This document shows positions 36,680-50,204 of a DNA stretch of 64,000 nt, one piece after another. Numbering within the stretch: the stretch's first letter is position 1; the number at the start of each line of letters is the position of its first letter. Source of the DNA: Acholoe squamosa (taxonomy: Eukaryota; Annelida; Polychaeta; Phyllodocida; Polynoidae); assembly GCA_949317995.1 (NCBI GenBank), contig OX439046.1:63281115-63345114 (forward strand), written 5' to 3'. Under the pieces are notes generated by a model, which did no database searches, was not told the DNA's origin, and saw nothing but the letters and a program-made list of their open reading frames with translations. The translations under genes were made by a program, and so were the position numbers.

Positions 36680-37960
36680 CCATATGACAGAAACAGGTCC
36701 CTACTATATAAAAATGGTCAAATCTTTTCAAGCAATATTAGGACTCTGGCCCTTGTGACTGAATAATTTGGTTCATTGCTGGCTGACAGAACTGCATGGC
36801 AACTACATAGCTAGAGCAGGCAGCCCTATCTGATATCTAAATGATGTGGGTTATCTAGCTATGGGTAGTTACAGGTTATACTAATCATAGAGGTTACCAG
36901 ATGGCCACTACTATACTATGATGAGATGATGATGGTAAGAGTGTGACAGATATATGTCTACATTCCCACCTGTATACTGTTATAATTTCGAGTTCATTTG
37001 GTTCATCATTTCATAAGTGATAGATCTATGCATATCCCTTTTTTGATTTACCATGTATGTGACATGTACAGTTTGTATTTCCTTTTATTGTATGCTTGCA
37101 TATGTACACTAATAATATGTATATAAATGTAGCTGTTTATGTAACCCATAGACAACCTGATAATGGCATTATCACCCCTCCATTAAGTATCAGCACCAGC
37201 GTCTTTTTGGATCATTTGATCAACAGGGACTGCTTTTCTTCAAATTCACATAAGAGAAACACATCACTCAGCATGAGAAAAAGAAAACCTGGTACCCCTG
37301 TAAAGAATTTTGATTATATTCAATTCTCCCTCAGCCCCCATTCCCCGTTGGCAAGAAATTTGTGGGAATGCAATCAATGCAAATTCCGAATGTTTTCAAG
37401 TTAATTGGGTTTTCAAATTTGATGGAGGGGTTGCATTGTGTTGATTACAAGCGGAAATACATGCTATCTATTCTGTCACAAAAATTCATTGATGTAGTGA
37501 GTATAGGGGTTAGTGGCCAATGTATACATAGCTGCACGGATCATGCAACAAGTGTCTTTGTGACAATATCCCATTTTCCTTTTTATACATGTATGTTGAA
37601 TGATAAAAGTCCTAGGTAATACCAGTCCAGCACAAAAACAATGTTCTTTCAGGACATTGTGGCTAAATTTGAACACCTAGAAAGCATATTAAGACAGAGT
37701 CCATTTCATCTTATAAAACAATGATTCAATGCCTCTGGCACTCTGGCAGTTTAAATTAGGCTGGCCTCTGGCCCTCAATGAAATATGCCCAGTCTATGAT
37801 AAAGAATCCCCCTTCCTTGTAGTGTGAATGTAATTACACGTCTATTCTTACTACCACTGTGTGGTGTATGCTCTTCAGTATATTGGTCATGTCCTGAGGG
37901 GGTTAGAAGGGTGGAAAGTGGATAGAGATTTTCTTTATAATTACTGCAGTACATGCATCT
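36680..37960. repeat. Segmental duplicate of 47400-50000
   Basis: Colinear matches: AGGTCCCTACTATAT, AATGGTCAAATCTTTTCAAG, TCATTTCATAAGTGA and GGGTTAGAAGGGTGGAAAGT have counterparts from 47419 to 49980. The second copy is longer because a hairpin/SINE composite (about 47650-48690) is inserted in it. Confidence 0.7.
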
Positions 37961-39699
37961 CTCTCTAGGAGTCTACACTTTATAGAATTTAAAATGTAAT
38001 TAAGACTTTGACTCCCCAAAAATATTGAATGCATTTAACTATGCTCCACCTCATGATACTTTTGGATGCAGAAGGCCCTAGTCCTCATGTTAATGAAAAA
38101 CAATAAATACTAGATATAAAATGAACAAATTTCACTAAATACTGGATGCAATAAAAAAAAAAGGGGAAAAGGGAATTAATGTTTATTACCCTTGGTTACG
38201 GCTATTTCGACCCTGCTCAGTATGTCTATTTCAGAATGTTCAGTTTGGCGTCATTTTTCAGCTCTCTCTAATTTTGTGCATGCTGTTATCTGTCATGTCA
38301 TCATACATTCTGCCAAGGGGAGACTTTTCCAACTGTAGTTTCTGGGCTGATACATTAGATTCAATCTGTTGCAGGAATCTACCTACAAGGTCTTTGCTCA
38401 ATGCAGCCTACAATATTCAATCTTATTTCACTGTTTAGTTTCTTTTTCTAAACATGATGATCAAATGTCAGATTAATTGTTGGTCACTTTAAACTTTATC
38501 TAGGGCCATTGCCTGTCTGGCATTGCCCTGAACTACATTCTCCAAATTGTCTCACATAGTCTAGACCCTGTCTCCCCGACAGTAACACTTGACCATTAAC
38601 AGCCGAGCTCCTACCATCACCATCAGCAGCCAAACCTTTGCTACCAAAGTACTTCCTGATATGTCTTTTTTTCTGTAGGGTCTTTTCATCTCTCCCAGTT
38701 CTTCTTGATTCCCTCTTTTTACTAATTTTTCCCACAGTGCCAGACAAGTGACTGAGGCCTATCAACTACATTAACAGTGATTAATCACCTGACTCATGGC
38801 TGAGTTGTGGTACAGTAAGTCCACACTGTAGGTGCCCGGTAATTTCTGTAGTAGTAATAGGGACGAGAAGATCCATCGTTCCGTGTATCCTAAATGGCAC
38901 ATTAAAGATTTGTAGAATGATCACTCTCTATACTACATTATCATATTCCCTTTACATGTTTTATTGTTTAAATGTTTTCACAATGTTTTTGACAGTTCTT
39001 CAAAAGGGCTTATTATAATGTTTATAACATATAACAAGCCCTTTTGATTGACTTCTAAAGTTTATAGAAGTCAATTATACATCAATATTGAGATGCAAGC
39101 CGTAAGTAAAACATTAGAGATAGGACTTTTGCAAGTGTGATAGATTTGCTGCTGGGAGTCAGTGGAGGCTGGACAACTTACCTATTATCTTACCTGCATC
39201 CTAACAAAAGTGAAGTGACCTAGTCACGTGCAGGGTCCCATGATTAACTGCAGCCCATTAGGAATGTATCTGTCTAGGGTCTTCCCTCCTCAGCTACCAT
39301 TAGACATTTACTTCGTCTTACTCTTATCTAAATTAACAGAATGGAACCAGTGTATTCTTTACAAAACAGTACACACTACCTACTAACATCTAATCTATAG
39401 ACATTCTGTGTAGCACAAGGTTGAAACAACAATATTGCACTGGGGTATGTAGGCACACATGTCATAGACAGAGCCTCAATGCTTTCATAGAAGGTCTATG
39501 TAAGTCAAAAAGTTAAAACGGAAAAAAACTCAATTTTGCAAAAAATGTTAGTTACATCGTTCTTACACTAAGGCTAGGATCTGTAGTCCTGTTCATGTTT
39601 CCTAATATGTTATTTCAGTAAAAGGGGAAAGGGAATGTAGACAAATGATAACAATGGCAATATTATCAGTAAGACCCCTCAGTGACAAAGATATGACCT
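37961..39699. other. Non-coding flank with a diverged repeat
   Basis: 38370-38830 is a diverged copy of the 35560-35960 repeat (TTGCAGGAATCTACCTACAA, GCCAGACAAGTGACTG). A 12-14-nt inverted repeat lies around 39004-39045 (AAAAGGGCTTATTATA / CAAGCCCTTTT). No gene. Confidence 0.45.
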
Positions 39700-40015
39700 T
39701 TTCACCCTAATTGACCATTTTCTTATCACCCATATCCTGTGTTTTAATTGACAGTTATTGCTGCAGCTCAGAACAGCCCCATGAGTTATGGCTGCTGGAG
39801 TCTGGGTGTAACAAGATGAAATGATCAATATACAAATAATACCCTACTCTCAGTATGCCAATCACTGCATGCTTCCAGTATTAATCAGCCAGCTAATATG
39901 CTTTGTCACCAGTCACTTGACACAGGTTGGCCAATTAGGGTGGTGCAATTCATGTGACACACCAGAGTATTTGTATACTGTATACCATTACAGTTCTTGT
40001 TTGCTGTCTAGCGAC
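39700..40015. repeat. Duplicate of 50205-50440
   Basis: Shared phrases on the same strand include ATCACCCATATCCTGTG, GCTGCAGCTCAGAACAGCCCC (variant) and GTATTAATCAGCCAGCTAAT (variant). No gene. Confidence 0.65.
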
Positions 40016-43000
40016 TGACCACATTGAGCCCTAGATCCTTCATTATTCTAACTTGAACATTTTATTTGGGTAAGTTATTCAAAACTTTGAGAGTGTGAAG
40101 AATATCTTTGACCTTTACATCGCTTCTACTTAAAACTGCTTTCTGAAGATGTCTGAAAGAGAATGTATCCGTTAGGATCAAGAAAATTAGTAGATACTTG
40201 ATTGACATAAAGGAGGACATAAGTGTGAGATAGACAAATACAATAGGGGCAAACTATAGGACAGTATACAGCTTTTAATGAAGTTGCCCTTTCTCAAGCA
40301 ATTTCCCTTCCATTCAAATGTGTCTGACAGTATGTTAACTGTGGTGTAAGATATATGAATATATTCAGGATTATGTTTCATTAATGGGAATTAGTAAAGA
40401 GAGTCTCCAGCCTCCAGGTTATTAAACAGAATTTGCAGCTCCATTGAAAACAATACACCAGACTGAATTCTATGACTGAGTAATATATGTTTAAAGCCAT
40501 TTTGACAGCTCAGCTAGGGTAATATTCATGGCGACACCAGACTGAATTCTGTAGCTAGGGGGTCATTTTGTGGTTATTCAAATGTGTGAAATGAGAGGCA
40601 GTAGGACCCATTGCTAATGCCTAGACAGAGGTACCATTGACACTGGCAATGGACAATACTTGTCTTTCTTTTTTTGCACATTAAGACAGGAGTCCACTGG
40701 CATTCACAATGCTGCTGAATATTCCACTTTTGCATCGAAGGGAACTTACATATTACAGCAGTGCATAGATCTGCTAGTGTTATGCTGGTCCCATGCAGGT
40801 ATGATGGATTTTCCCCTAGATCCTAGGGAGAGCTTCTCTTGAACTCCGCCAGATGAGAGTTCTCCAATCAGAGTTTATATTCCAAACATCTGTATAAGAG
40901 AGACAGGTTGACCATTGGGGTGCTAGAGTGCCCTCTTGTGAGTATGGGTTAAAACAGGGGTGATTGACTGATAACTTCTTATATATAGCCTGCCTGTATG
41001 ATGTCCCCAACATACAGGCAGGTCGCCAGCCAATGTTATTGTGAACATCCATCTGTAGTCACTAATTAGCAGCACAGAAAGGGTGTCTGCTCTACGTATC
41101 ACTGGTAAATATTAATTTACCTGAGTGACTCTACTGAATCTGTAGTATGAGATATCACTGGTAACTGCTTAACCAGCCATAGCCCTGTATACACTGGATT
41201 CCTGAAGGGTGCAATACCACAGGTAACTACTAAACAGTTAATCTATATAACCTGGGGACTATAGGTGTCTGATCCCCAACATTAGATTTACATGCCTATG
41301 GGCAGCAATATTATTTCCCCTATGTTATTTGGAGAAAGCATATTCCCAAGTCACCACAACACGCCCCTCTTGCTCCACCTAATATGTTCAACCACTAAGC
41401 ACTATTCTACTCTACCCCCTCAGACTGATAAATGTACTCATACCACATTTATGATGTCTTGCCACCATTTGCAGCCTTCTGCCCTGCCGTCTTGTAGTTA
41501 AACCCTGAAATGAGCCATGGGGCAGACCAGACTACAATGATCTTCAGTTTCTTGACTCTGGGTCTCAGTGAAGTACTGTAATAAAGTGCATTTCTCTCAG
41601 TGGTGACAAATCATGTTACTGGTAGAATTCTTAATTTTGTTGATGGACCCCCAAACATTACTGATTTCCAAACCAGTGCCTTTTAGGATAACTGGAAATG
41701 ACAACAATCAAAATCATGATAACTGCAGGGACTGCTCCCCTTCCTACTAACCTGAAAGAAAAGAACTGTCAACATGAGAAAAAAAGACCTGTTTACCCAG
41801 GTGGAATTTTGTTTAATCGTATCCAATTTAAGATTCTCCCTCAACCACCACTCACTCTTAGCAAGAAATCTGTGGGATGTAATGAATGCAAATTTCAATA
41901 TTTGCAAATTTATTTGGTTTCACATTTATTGGGTGGGTTCCAAGCATACCACATGAAAAGTCAACCAGACATATTTACTGCTACTTATTCTAAAACAGAA
42001 ATATACAGCTCTGGTGAGTATTTGTATTATGTCCCGATCCACACAAAGGTACAAAAACGGATAATAATTTTGTTTATCCCACATTTTAAATCCTTTCTGA
42101 ATAGGATCGACACATTTTGTTCTGTGGAAAAGGAAAATCTCTCAATAAACATATTGGGGAAGATATGCAGGTGAAGGAGATATTGCACCTCAATATCTAT
42201 TCACCACTATGTATTGCCGTTGACTTATTCTGTATACAGCAAGCCCAATTCCATACTGAAAAAAGTCTTCCTGACAAAATGACATGTATACCCATGTCAA
42301 CTTGATTTGACACAGATAGCACACGTCATTGGGACATGTGCACATATGTCACCATGACAACTGTAGCACACAGTAATCCTCATATGATTTGACATGCCTT
42401 AAAATGCCATGTCATCTGTAAGTTGACTAGGGTCAGGGCCATGTCGAAGGCACTTGACATGTGATGGTTTGACATACATAATTGTTCTAGGATATTCCAC
42501 TAGATGGAGCAAACAACCATTTTGGTACCAGGACTAATCACTACCAAGAAGTACTACCAACACTTGAGACATTTGATGTATCTGTGTCATTTTGTTTTCA
42601 TGAAGAATAGATCACTAAGGTCTGTAAATACTATCAATGAATGGTAGTGAATTCTATTTCATTTCTATTAAATCTGCATTTGTTATTGAATATCAAAATA
42701 GACACCCACCATCCTGAATACTCCGACTGGAGTGGTTAGACACCCTATGTGTGGGTCAGTGAAAATACCAAAGGACTGTATTCTTACCCACAATCTATAA
42801 TCTTAGTATCTACAGTACAGGGAGACATATGGCATTGCCATGCACCTCCATGCCCTTGTCTTATGGACTGCATAGAGGTCCTCAGTCAAGTAGGAGTTCT
42901 GTAGATAGAAAAAAGTGCCTTAGTGTTGAAGGCCTGTGGGACTATGATATCCCCTGCCTTCTATTATAGGCCTCCCTTGATTGAACCATTGGTACATAGT

Positions 43001-43344
43001 TATTGACTGCTCTTGACCCTTACATAATTGTCTCACAGTATTACCTAGCACTCATGTGAATGGATCAGAAATATGTGACGTGTCTTCATTACACATGTCA
43101 AATGGAGTTGACGAACCAAATATGAGAGGGTCAACCTCATTTGACATGCCTTCATACATGTCATGTGGGAGACAAATTGTGACCTGTGCAGTATGCGTCA
43201 AAGCGATCAGTGTTCTTCTCTCTGTGATGCATGTGAAGCAAGCATGTAGCCTATACTGTGCCCATTTGTTATCATGCTTCACACTTCATGCTGACCCTAT
43301 GATGTTAATGTACAGGGAAATGGGGTCATCTCAAATTCAGTTTA
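40016..43344. other. Long non-coding flank
   Basis: No convincing gene on either strand; open stretches are all under 160 codons and lack motifs. 42300-43320 is rich in GACATG/CATGTC words, which form loose inverted pairs. 41740-41960 is similar to 37250-37420 (a repeat containing CCCTCAGCC and GCAAGAAATTTGTGGGA variants). Confidence 0.4.
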
Positions 43345-44410
43345 AAGAATCGTGCTATTCCTCTATAATGATTGTCCTTTGACTAAATGTAATCCAATAA
43401 ATCAATAAAATACAGTAAAACAAAAAGGAAAACAGTTTTTCTCCCCACACAATCGATCCCTAACAAGGTACTACTTACACCATGTTTGCTTTCGGTAGCA
43501 CAGCATTTTTTAGTTTTGAAAACAGTGAAACCACTAAAAAGACATTCATATGAACTTGAAATGCCAATTTATACTATGAAGGGCAAAAAAAAAAAAATAT
43601 CCTGAACATGGGCTATGGTTAATTTGACCTTGTTGAGTAATGTGTTTTCAGAATGTTAAAACTGGCCACACTCTTCATTTCTCAGTCATATTTGCTAGGT
43701 TACCTGCAATCTGCTGCAGCAATCTAAATACAAGGTCAGTTTTATCATACTCAATCCTGTGAGTTGTCACTTGGTTTCTGTTCTCAACTGAATTTCAATA
43801 CTGTAACATTATGTATTAAACGATCCCTATCAGAGCACCTGCCAGGACCATTGTAAGTCTATATTTCACCCAGACTACCTTCTAGAAGTTGCGTTACATA
43901 TCCTAGACCCTCTCTGACAGTAACAATTTATGCATTAGAAGCCTAGTCTCTGGTACCACTATTCCTTTTTTGAGCCGTTATTTTTTCTCTCCAGGGTCTT
44001 TTCTTCCCAGCCAGAGCCTGTTATTCTCTCTTTGTCTCAACAGTGCCAGGCAAGTGACTGGAGCTTGATGACGGGCAGGGATTAACTACTTAAATCATGG
44101 CTGAAGGGTAGTACAGTAAGTCCTGAAGGTCTCAATGTAACTGTCTCTTAATACTGTCTGTATAAGTAATAGGGGTAAGGTGATCCATCACTCCAATCGT
44201 TGTTAGAATAATAAACCTTTTGTATTTCTGCAAGTGCTCCTTATAATACAAATTAGAGACACCACCTTACTGGTGTTCTAAATAGTATGCCTGAAAGTAC
44301 AAAAATGATTCATAATTAAATGTAGAAAGGCCAACTTAAGTCAGTATGTCAAATAAATACCAACGCTTATACACATATAGCAATTACGACTATAGGATTA
44401 GCTTAAGTCT
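43345..44410. repeat. Segmental duplicate of 35170-36560
   Basis: Second copy of the duplication described at 35170; shorter owing to deletions. No gene. Confidence 0.7.
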
Positions 44411-44865
44411 AACATACCCCCCTTTTTAACCATTCAGGCAGCACTCAGTGTTCAACTCAATCCAGCTGCAGATGTAGCCCTTCATAACATGTGACAGTTG
44501 TAGACCTGGATAGCAGCTACAGCTTCAGGGCTATGAAAGGAGGGCATATAAAGAGCTTATAAACTATAGTCATTTGAATGGATGAATAGCCCTGCAAAGG
44601 AAGTTCTTATTTGTCAGTGCACTTGTATCTATAGGTTTATAAGGGCTGCTTTTGGAGTTCCTCAAGTGTTTCATGTAATACCTTCGTAGGAGGTGTGGAT
44701 GAAGGGCTGCAGACATATAGCTTATTAGTAGCTGATTATTGATTGTATTTGTAAGGACCAATTAGGCCTGCACATATAGTGCTTATTATTCTGTTTGTTG
44801 ACTTGGCTTAATAAGGGGTGCATCTGCAGTGCCTAATATTTGGTGAAAAACTATTGTCTGGGTTT

Positions 44866-44950
44866 TGATCCTGATGGGAATCGATCCGGGGACCTTGGGA
44901 TTCGGGCTTCGGAGCTCTGTCCAGTGAGCTATCTTTGTGACCGGTAAAGC
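44866..44950 (-). repeat. tRNA-like SINE fragment
   Basis: Read on the minus strand it shows an A-box-like TAGCTCACTGGACAGAGC and a B-box-like GGATCGATTCCC at tRNA spacing. It lacks a complete cloverleaf and sits among other tRNA-like relics, so it is not a tRNA gene. Confidence 0.5.
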
Positions 44951-45138
44951 AATCTTATTCCCACAATCTAATCATGAATAAAAAACTTATAGTCAGTTTG
45001 TGAGAAAATTATGTAGGCCCTGTTTAGCCCCTCCCCTTCGAACAATTCCTGCTCATACTGAATTACCCCTTCATTATCTTGTAGTTCCTACAATGATGTC
45101 AAAGATTGTATCATATCTTAGCACCAACTGCACCTTAT

Positions 45139-45211
45139 GCCTGGCTAGCTCAGTTAATAGGGCATTAGACTTTCAATCTGAAGGTGGCAAGTTCAACTCA
45201 CAGTGATGATT
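45139..45211 (+). repeat. tRNA-Lys-like SINE relic
   Basis: GCCTGGCTAGCTCAGTTAAT starts a tRNA-like sequence with an anticodon arm AGACTTTCAATCTGAAGG and B box GTTCAACTC. It is closest to tRNA-Lys, but the anticodon position and acceptor arm are altered. Confidence 0.55.
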
Positions 45212-45417
45212 TTTGAAAACACTGGTAAAGATTGCTTATTTGGGTAAGTCAATCCTATTGCTACGACCTGATCATGAATATCTATTCATAGCGGGTTTGG
45301 GAGAAAGCTGTGTAGGTCCCCTGACACACATTCCTGCAAATACTGAATATCCTGTATATTCCTCTAGTCCCTGGAACCATGTCTAAGGATATATTCTTAG
45401 CAAGGCTCTCCCAACCT

Positions 45418-45490
45418 GCCTTATTAGCTCAGGCCATACAGCATTGGACTTTGTAAAGGTGGCAAGTTCAAATCCAAGTGAGGATTTTGT
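45418..45490 (+). repeat. tRNA-like SINE relic
   Basis: GCCTTATTAGCTCAGG...GCATTGGACTTTG...AAGTTCAAATCC: the same family as 45139 with a damaged anticodon arm. Confidence 0.5.
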
Positions 45491-45639
45491 AAAAGTTTTA
45501 GTTCAGCAGTCTATCTACCAAAAGGTAGTTGTGTTTAAACACACACAACCTGCATCTAGGGCCTGAAAACATTGCTATTCCTTTTCTCTGTAATGAGTTG
45601 AGAATCTAACTTTTAGTCCAGGGCTTACCAATTACTTAA

Positions 45640-45765
45640 CCCTTTAAGAGCTGCTGATGCATAAGTGCATCATGCCTAAAGATTGGCATGATGCACCAAT
45701 GAGGTGCTCTGGACAGCATCATCCCGGTAGGGTTGACATAATGCATTAATGTAGCACTGGCGAGT
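45640..45765. repeat. Dispersed repeat (GCTGCTGATGCAT family)
   Basis: AACCCTTTAAGAGCTGCTGATGCAT-type sequence with related copies near 48950-49145 and 56815-57065. It contains multiple TGATGCA/TGCATCA palindromic words. Confidence 0.45.
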
Positions 45766-45902
45766 TAGCTAATCACCAGGGCTGTATTCATTCATCAAGT
45801 TGGAAAGGGTTATTTAGTGTTGGTGCTGTTGGATAGAGTGATATGTAAGTACCCTATCATGCTCCAATCTGCTAAATATTGGTCTGCTGACTGGTAGTTT
45901 GT

Positions 45903-46877
45903 CAGGTCTAAGCTAAAGTATAGAAATGACCCTGGGTGATTTTTGACCTGTAGTCATTTTTGACCCTGCCCCCCCACCATCCCCCCACTCACCCTACTTG
46001 AAGAATTTTCACCCCAGAGTCATTTTTGACCCTGGGTCATTTTTAACCCAGTGTCATTAATGACCCTGCCCCCACCCCTCCCCTTCCCCTTCTCTCTGCC
46101 TTATCAGTTGACCTAGATAAGTGGCCTCTCCCCTATACTGGCTTTCAGTTATGAATGGGCCCAGAGAGCTATTTTCCCTCATACCCACTGCAATAATTAA
46201 AACAGAATGTAAAATAAGATGGCTAAAAAGTAGTTTGGTATTCTACACTACCATTATCAGTCCTCCTCTTTTCATATATGATGGTTTTATGATGGATAGA
46301 TAAAGAAAAATGGCTCAAAAAAGCAAATTAAAATTGCTTTTTCCATAGCAGACAGAGCAGGGTCATTTTTCACCCTGGGTCATTTTTCACCCAGGGTCAT
46401 TTTTGGGGTTTTACAAAACCTTGTTTTAATTATTGCAGTGGGTATGAGGGAAAATAGCTCTCTGGGCTCACAATAATGCAAATGATAAGTTTGTATCATA
46501 TTTGAGATTGATAAATCATACATCACTGCAAAGATCAATATGTATCCTAGTTAAATCTAAAATAACTTTTGGATATGAACTATAGCAGTTGAGAAAACAC
46601 ATTTTGAAACTTAATCTGCTGCCCATTCATAACTGAAAGCCAGTATAGGGGAGAGGCCATTTATCTAGGTCAACTGATAAGGCAGAGAGAGGGGGAAGGG
46701 GAGGGGTGGGGGCAGGGTCATAAATGACACTGGGTTAAAAATGACCCAGGGTCAAAAATGACTCTGGGGTGAAAATTCTTCAAGTAGGGTCAGTGGGGGG
46801 ATGGTAGGGGGCAGGGTCAAAAATGACTACAGGTCAAAAATCACCCAGGGTCATTTCTATACTTTAGCTTAGACCTG
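45903..46877. mobile_element. Fold-back MITE with long inverted arms
   Basis: The ends are CAGGTCTAAGCTAAAGTATA and its complement. Inverted similarity extends more than 300 bp inward from each end (GTCATTTTTGACCCTG and its complement are repeated many times). TTTGT occurs at both borders (45898-45902 and 46878-46882), a probable 5-bp target duplication. It has no coding capacity and is interiorly rich in GGGTCATTTTTNACCC palindromes. Confidence 0.85.
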
Positions 46878-47021
46878 TTTGTTGGGTGACAACTGCCTAT
46901 ATATGCTCCCCTCCAGTCCTGTATTTCATATTAGTCTATAGGGCTTCACATGACCAATGACATCTCACTGTAGTAGGTCTATATTTGAAATAGCATATCT
47001 ATATTGCCACTTTCAACACCT

Positions 47022-47097
47022 GCCTTGCTAGCTCAGAAAGAAGAACAAAGAACTCACAATCAGGAGGAACCCGGTTCAAGTCCCACCAAGGATCAAT
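47022..47097 (+). repeat. tRNA-like SINE relic
   Basis: GCCTTGCTAGCTCAG at the A box and CGGTTCAAGTCCCACC at the B box; the anticodon arm is disrupted. Confidence 0.5.
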
Positions 47098-47653
47098 AAG
47101 GACACTGAAACCAGGATTGCACAAGCTATTCATGAACTACTTACACGGGCATAAGAAGTTGAATATTAGAATGTATCTGAAATCATTGTGTGTATGAAAT
47201 AATGGGCTTTTGTAATAAGGTGTCTATATTTCTTTAAATTGTTCATCAAACCACTAAGCTGTAGGGCATATTAAGCCCTACAGTTGAGTAGTTTAATAAG
47301 TGCAACGAATGCAGAGCTGCATAACCATTACAATTTAGACTGTTTGCAAACCCTTTATAAGCCCTACGATGTAGGGCTGATTAGTCACTTAATAAGTGGG
47401 GCTGTGGCCACAGAATCAGGTCCCTACTATATGGAAATGGTCAAATCTTTTCAAGCAATATTAGGACTTTGGCCCTTGCGACTAAATAGTTGAGTAAGTT
47501 GCTGGCTGATAGAACTGCATGACGACTACATAGCTAGAGCAGGCAGCCCTATCCGATATCTAAATGGTGTGAGCTATTTAGCTATGGGTGGTCACAGGTA
47601 ACTAATCCTAGAGGTTACCAGATGACCACTACTATACACTGAGTGATATTAAG

Positions 47654-47775
47654 CTAATAGATGATGGCTGTCGGGGCCCTAGGGCTGTATATGCTGTATA
47701 TACCTGAGCCGCGAAGCGGCGAGGGTATATACAGCATATACAGCCCGTGGGCCCCGACAGCCATCAACTAATAGG
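47654..47775. repeat. Long hairpin adjoining element copy A
   Basis: Arms GATGGCTGTCGGGGCCC and GCTGTATATGCTGTATATAC pair with their complements around the central GAGCCGCGAAGCGGCGAG. The total stem is about 50 bp. It ends where the TTATACCAC body begins. Confidence 0.85.
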
Positions 47776-47776
47776 T

Positions 47777-48675
47777 TTATACCACGATTTCCTCCATTTT
47801 GTATTAATTTCTTACCTGAAATCCAAAGAATATAGCCAGGCGAAGACATTTTGTAAGTGCAAGCGACACGGCCCGTGTCCGCTCTGCGCGAAGCCATGAT
47901 TGTTTTTGTTCCTTGCCGGGAGGGGTACCGCCGTGTTCGCACTCACTTTTCGTATGGAATCCAACCATGACACGTCTTCAAATTAATACATACATATCCT
48001 TAGACATTCTAGATGAGTACTCCATGCTTGATATGTCTGATATATTCGAAATAAATAAGAATCCATTGATTTTCCAACACGGTCCGAAATTTTCGGCGTC
48101 TTCCTCGTACGGCGAGCGGATGACCTATATCCACATCCGGGCCACTGACACACTTTCGCCGAACAAGGAGACGGGTGGGAATGGCCGGACCGCGACTCGC
48201 TTACCATGGGAAAATCAATAGATTCTTATTTATATCGAAGAAAATGGAGAAAATTAGCACGCATTCCTCGTCTATGGATCGAATACTTCTTGGGATTTTA
48301 ATATTATAACATGTCATGGTTGGATTCCATACGAAAAGTGAGTGTGAACATTCGGTACCTCTCCGGTCAAGGTCTTATTTATATTCGCATTTGATTTCAT
48401 CACCGTTCAGTGTGGCGCAATGGCTAAGGCCTTCGCCTACCACCACTGCGGGCGGGGTTTAATCCTGATACGAGTTTGGACGATTTTTCACATTGAAACA
48501 ATGGCGAGGCTAAATTTCTATGTCCGCCAGCGTCTCCAAAAATATTCTAAGTCCAACTTGACCCCGAAAAAGTATATACCAAAAATTTCAAAAATGCACA
48601 AGGGTGGTATATGCAGAATATACCACGTATATATCGCATATAAAACCACCGGAAGTGCCAGAATAGTGGTATAAG
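47777..48675 (+). mobile_element. TTATACCAC-bounded SINE-like element, copy A
   Basis: 899 bp bounded by TTATACCAC and its complement GTGGTATAA, and about 85-90% similar by eye to 51948-52844. A tRNA-like internal promoter lies near 48411-48475 (GTGGCGCAATGGCTAAGG ... GGGGTTTAATCC). No coding capacity. It is absent from the paralogous segment at about 36920, so it inserted after that duplication. Confidence 0.7.
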
Positions 48676-48949
48676 ACTTTATAATGCTGTGGAATGGGTG
48701 GGAGATGGATGATGAGATGATAGTGGTAAGAGTGTGGCAAGCGATGTAACTGTCTACATACTGTGATAATTACAAGTTCATTTGCTTCATTATTTCATAA
48801 GTGACAGATCTATGCATATGATATATGTACAGTTTGTATTACCTCCTATTGTGTACTTATATTTATACTTACATTTGTAAAATGTGCCTAAATGTAGTTG
48901 TTTACATGACCCACAGACAACCTAATAAAATGGCATTACCACGCTTTCA

Positions 48950-49145
48950 ATAACCCTTTAAGGGCTGCTGATGCATTGATGCATCATGACCATTGGTCAT
49001 CATGATACAGGGTAGATACACAAAACTCCAAGAGTGTCGTCATGATGCTCTAATGAAGTGCTGGTGAACAGTCTCGCCAGCATTTCACTGCTGCGTCATG
49101 ACGACTAATGGGCATAATGCATTAATGCATCACTGGTCTTTTAAT
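48950..49145. repeat. Dispersed repeat (GCTGCTGATGCAT family), copy
   Basis: AACCCTTTAAGGGCTGCTGA followed by TGATGCATCATGACC; relative of 45640-45765. Confidence 0.5.
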
Positions 49146-50016
49146 TTTAGCACCAAGGTTTTTATGATCATTTGATCAACATGATTACCACAGGGACTGG
49201 TTTTCATCAAATTCACATGAGAAAAACACATCATGCAGCATGAGAAAAAGAAAACCTAGTATCACTGTACCAATCAAATGGCATGTCGATTACAAGCAGA
49301 AACATGACATGTTTGTGTAGGAGGAACTATTTCAAAAGCCAGTGTTGCCTATTAACTATTGATCTTTTCTGTCACACAAATATATTGATGTAGTGAGTAT
49401 AGGGGTTAATGCCCAATGTACACAAAGATTCAAAACATAGTTTTTACTAATACATTATACTCATCCCAGGTTTTTAATGATACAGGAGTAGGATTGGCAA
49501 GGTTTAGCAAATTGGGAATATTGTCTTTTGAAAAAAAAAGTATCCAGATGGACGCTTCAAACTACCTGTCTCGGCTACCTGTATGATGCTCTGCAGGGAT
49601 CATCATAAATTTAGCTGGATGAATCATGTGGAAATATCCCTTTTTTCCCTTTTATATCTATCCATAATTATCTTATTGAATAGTAATAGTCCATGATTAT
49701 ATCAGCCCTTCATAAAAACCAACTTCATTCGGGATATTGTGGCTATATTTGAATACCTTGAAAGTCTTTAAGACAGAGCCCAATTTGTCGGATAAAACAC
49801 TGATCCAATGCCTCTGGCTGTTCAATTGGGTCTGTCTCAATGATATATGCCTGGGCTATGATGAAGAAAGATCCTTCCTTACAGTGTAAATGTAATTGCA
49901 GTGTCTGTTTCCGCAACCACCGTGTGGTGTATCTTGTTCAGTATATTGATCATGTCCTCAGGGGGTTGGAAGGGTGGAAAGTAGAGAGAAATCTTCTTTC
50001 TAAATACAGCATGTCA

Positions 50017-50020
<4 letters not shown>

Positions 50021-50096
<76 letters not shown>
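50021..50096. repeat. (TC)n microsatellite
   Basis: Uninterrupted TC run of about 76 bp. Confidence 0.97.
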
Positions 50097-50099
<3 letters not shown>

Positions 50100-50204
50100 G
50101 TCTAATCTGGGAATTAAATCCACATCAAGTTCAAATTTCATAAAATACTTGATCAAATTAATAATAAAAGGAAAAGGGGGAAAGAAGGAACAATGTTTAT
50201 GTCC

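Larger units (their letters stand above)
47400..50000. repeat. Segmental duplicate of 36680-37960
   Basis: Second copy, interrupted by the composite element at about 47650-48690. It contains TCCCTACTATATGGAAATGG near its start and GGGGGTTGGAAGGGTGGAAA near its end. Confidence 0.65.

Noticed and set aside
41698-42174. 158-codon open stretch in the right flank
   Set aside because: No domain, low-complexity codon pattern, and part lies in a dispersed repeat shared with 37250-37420.
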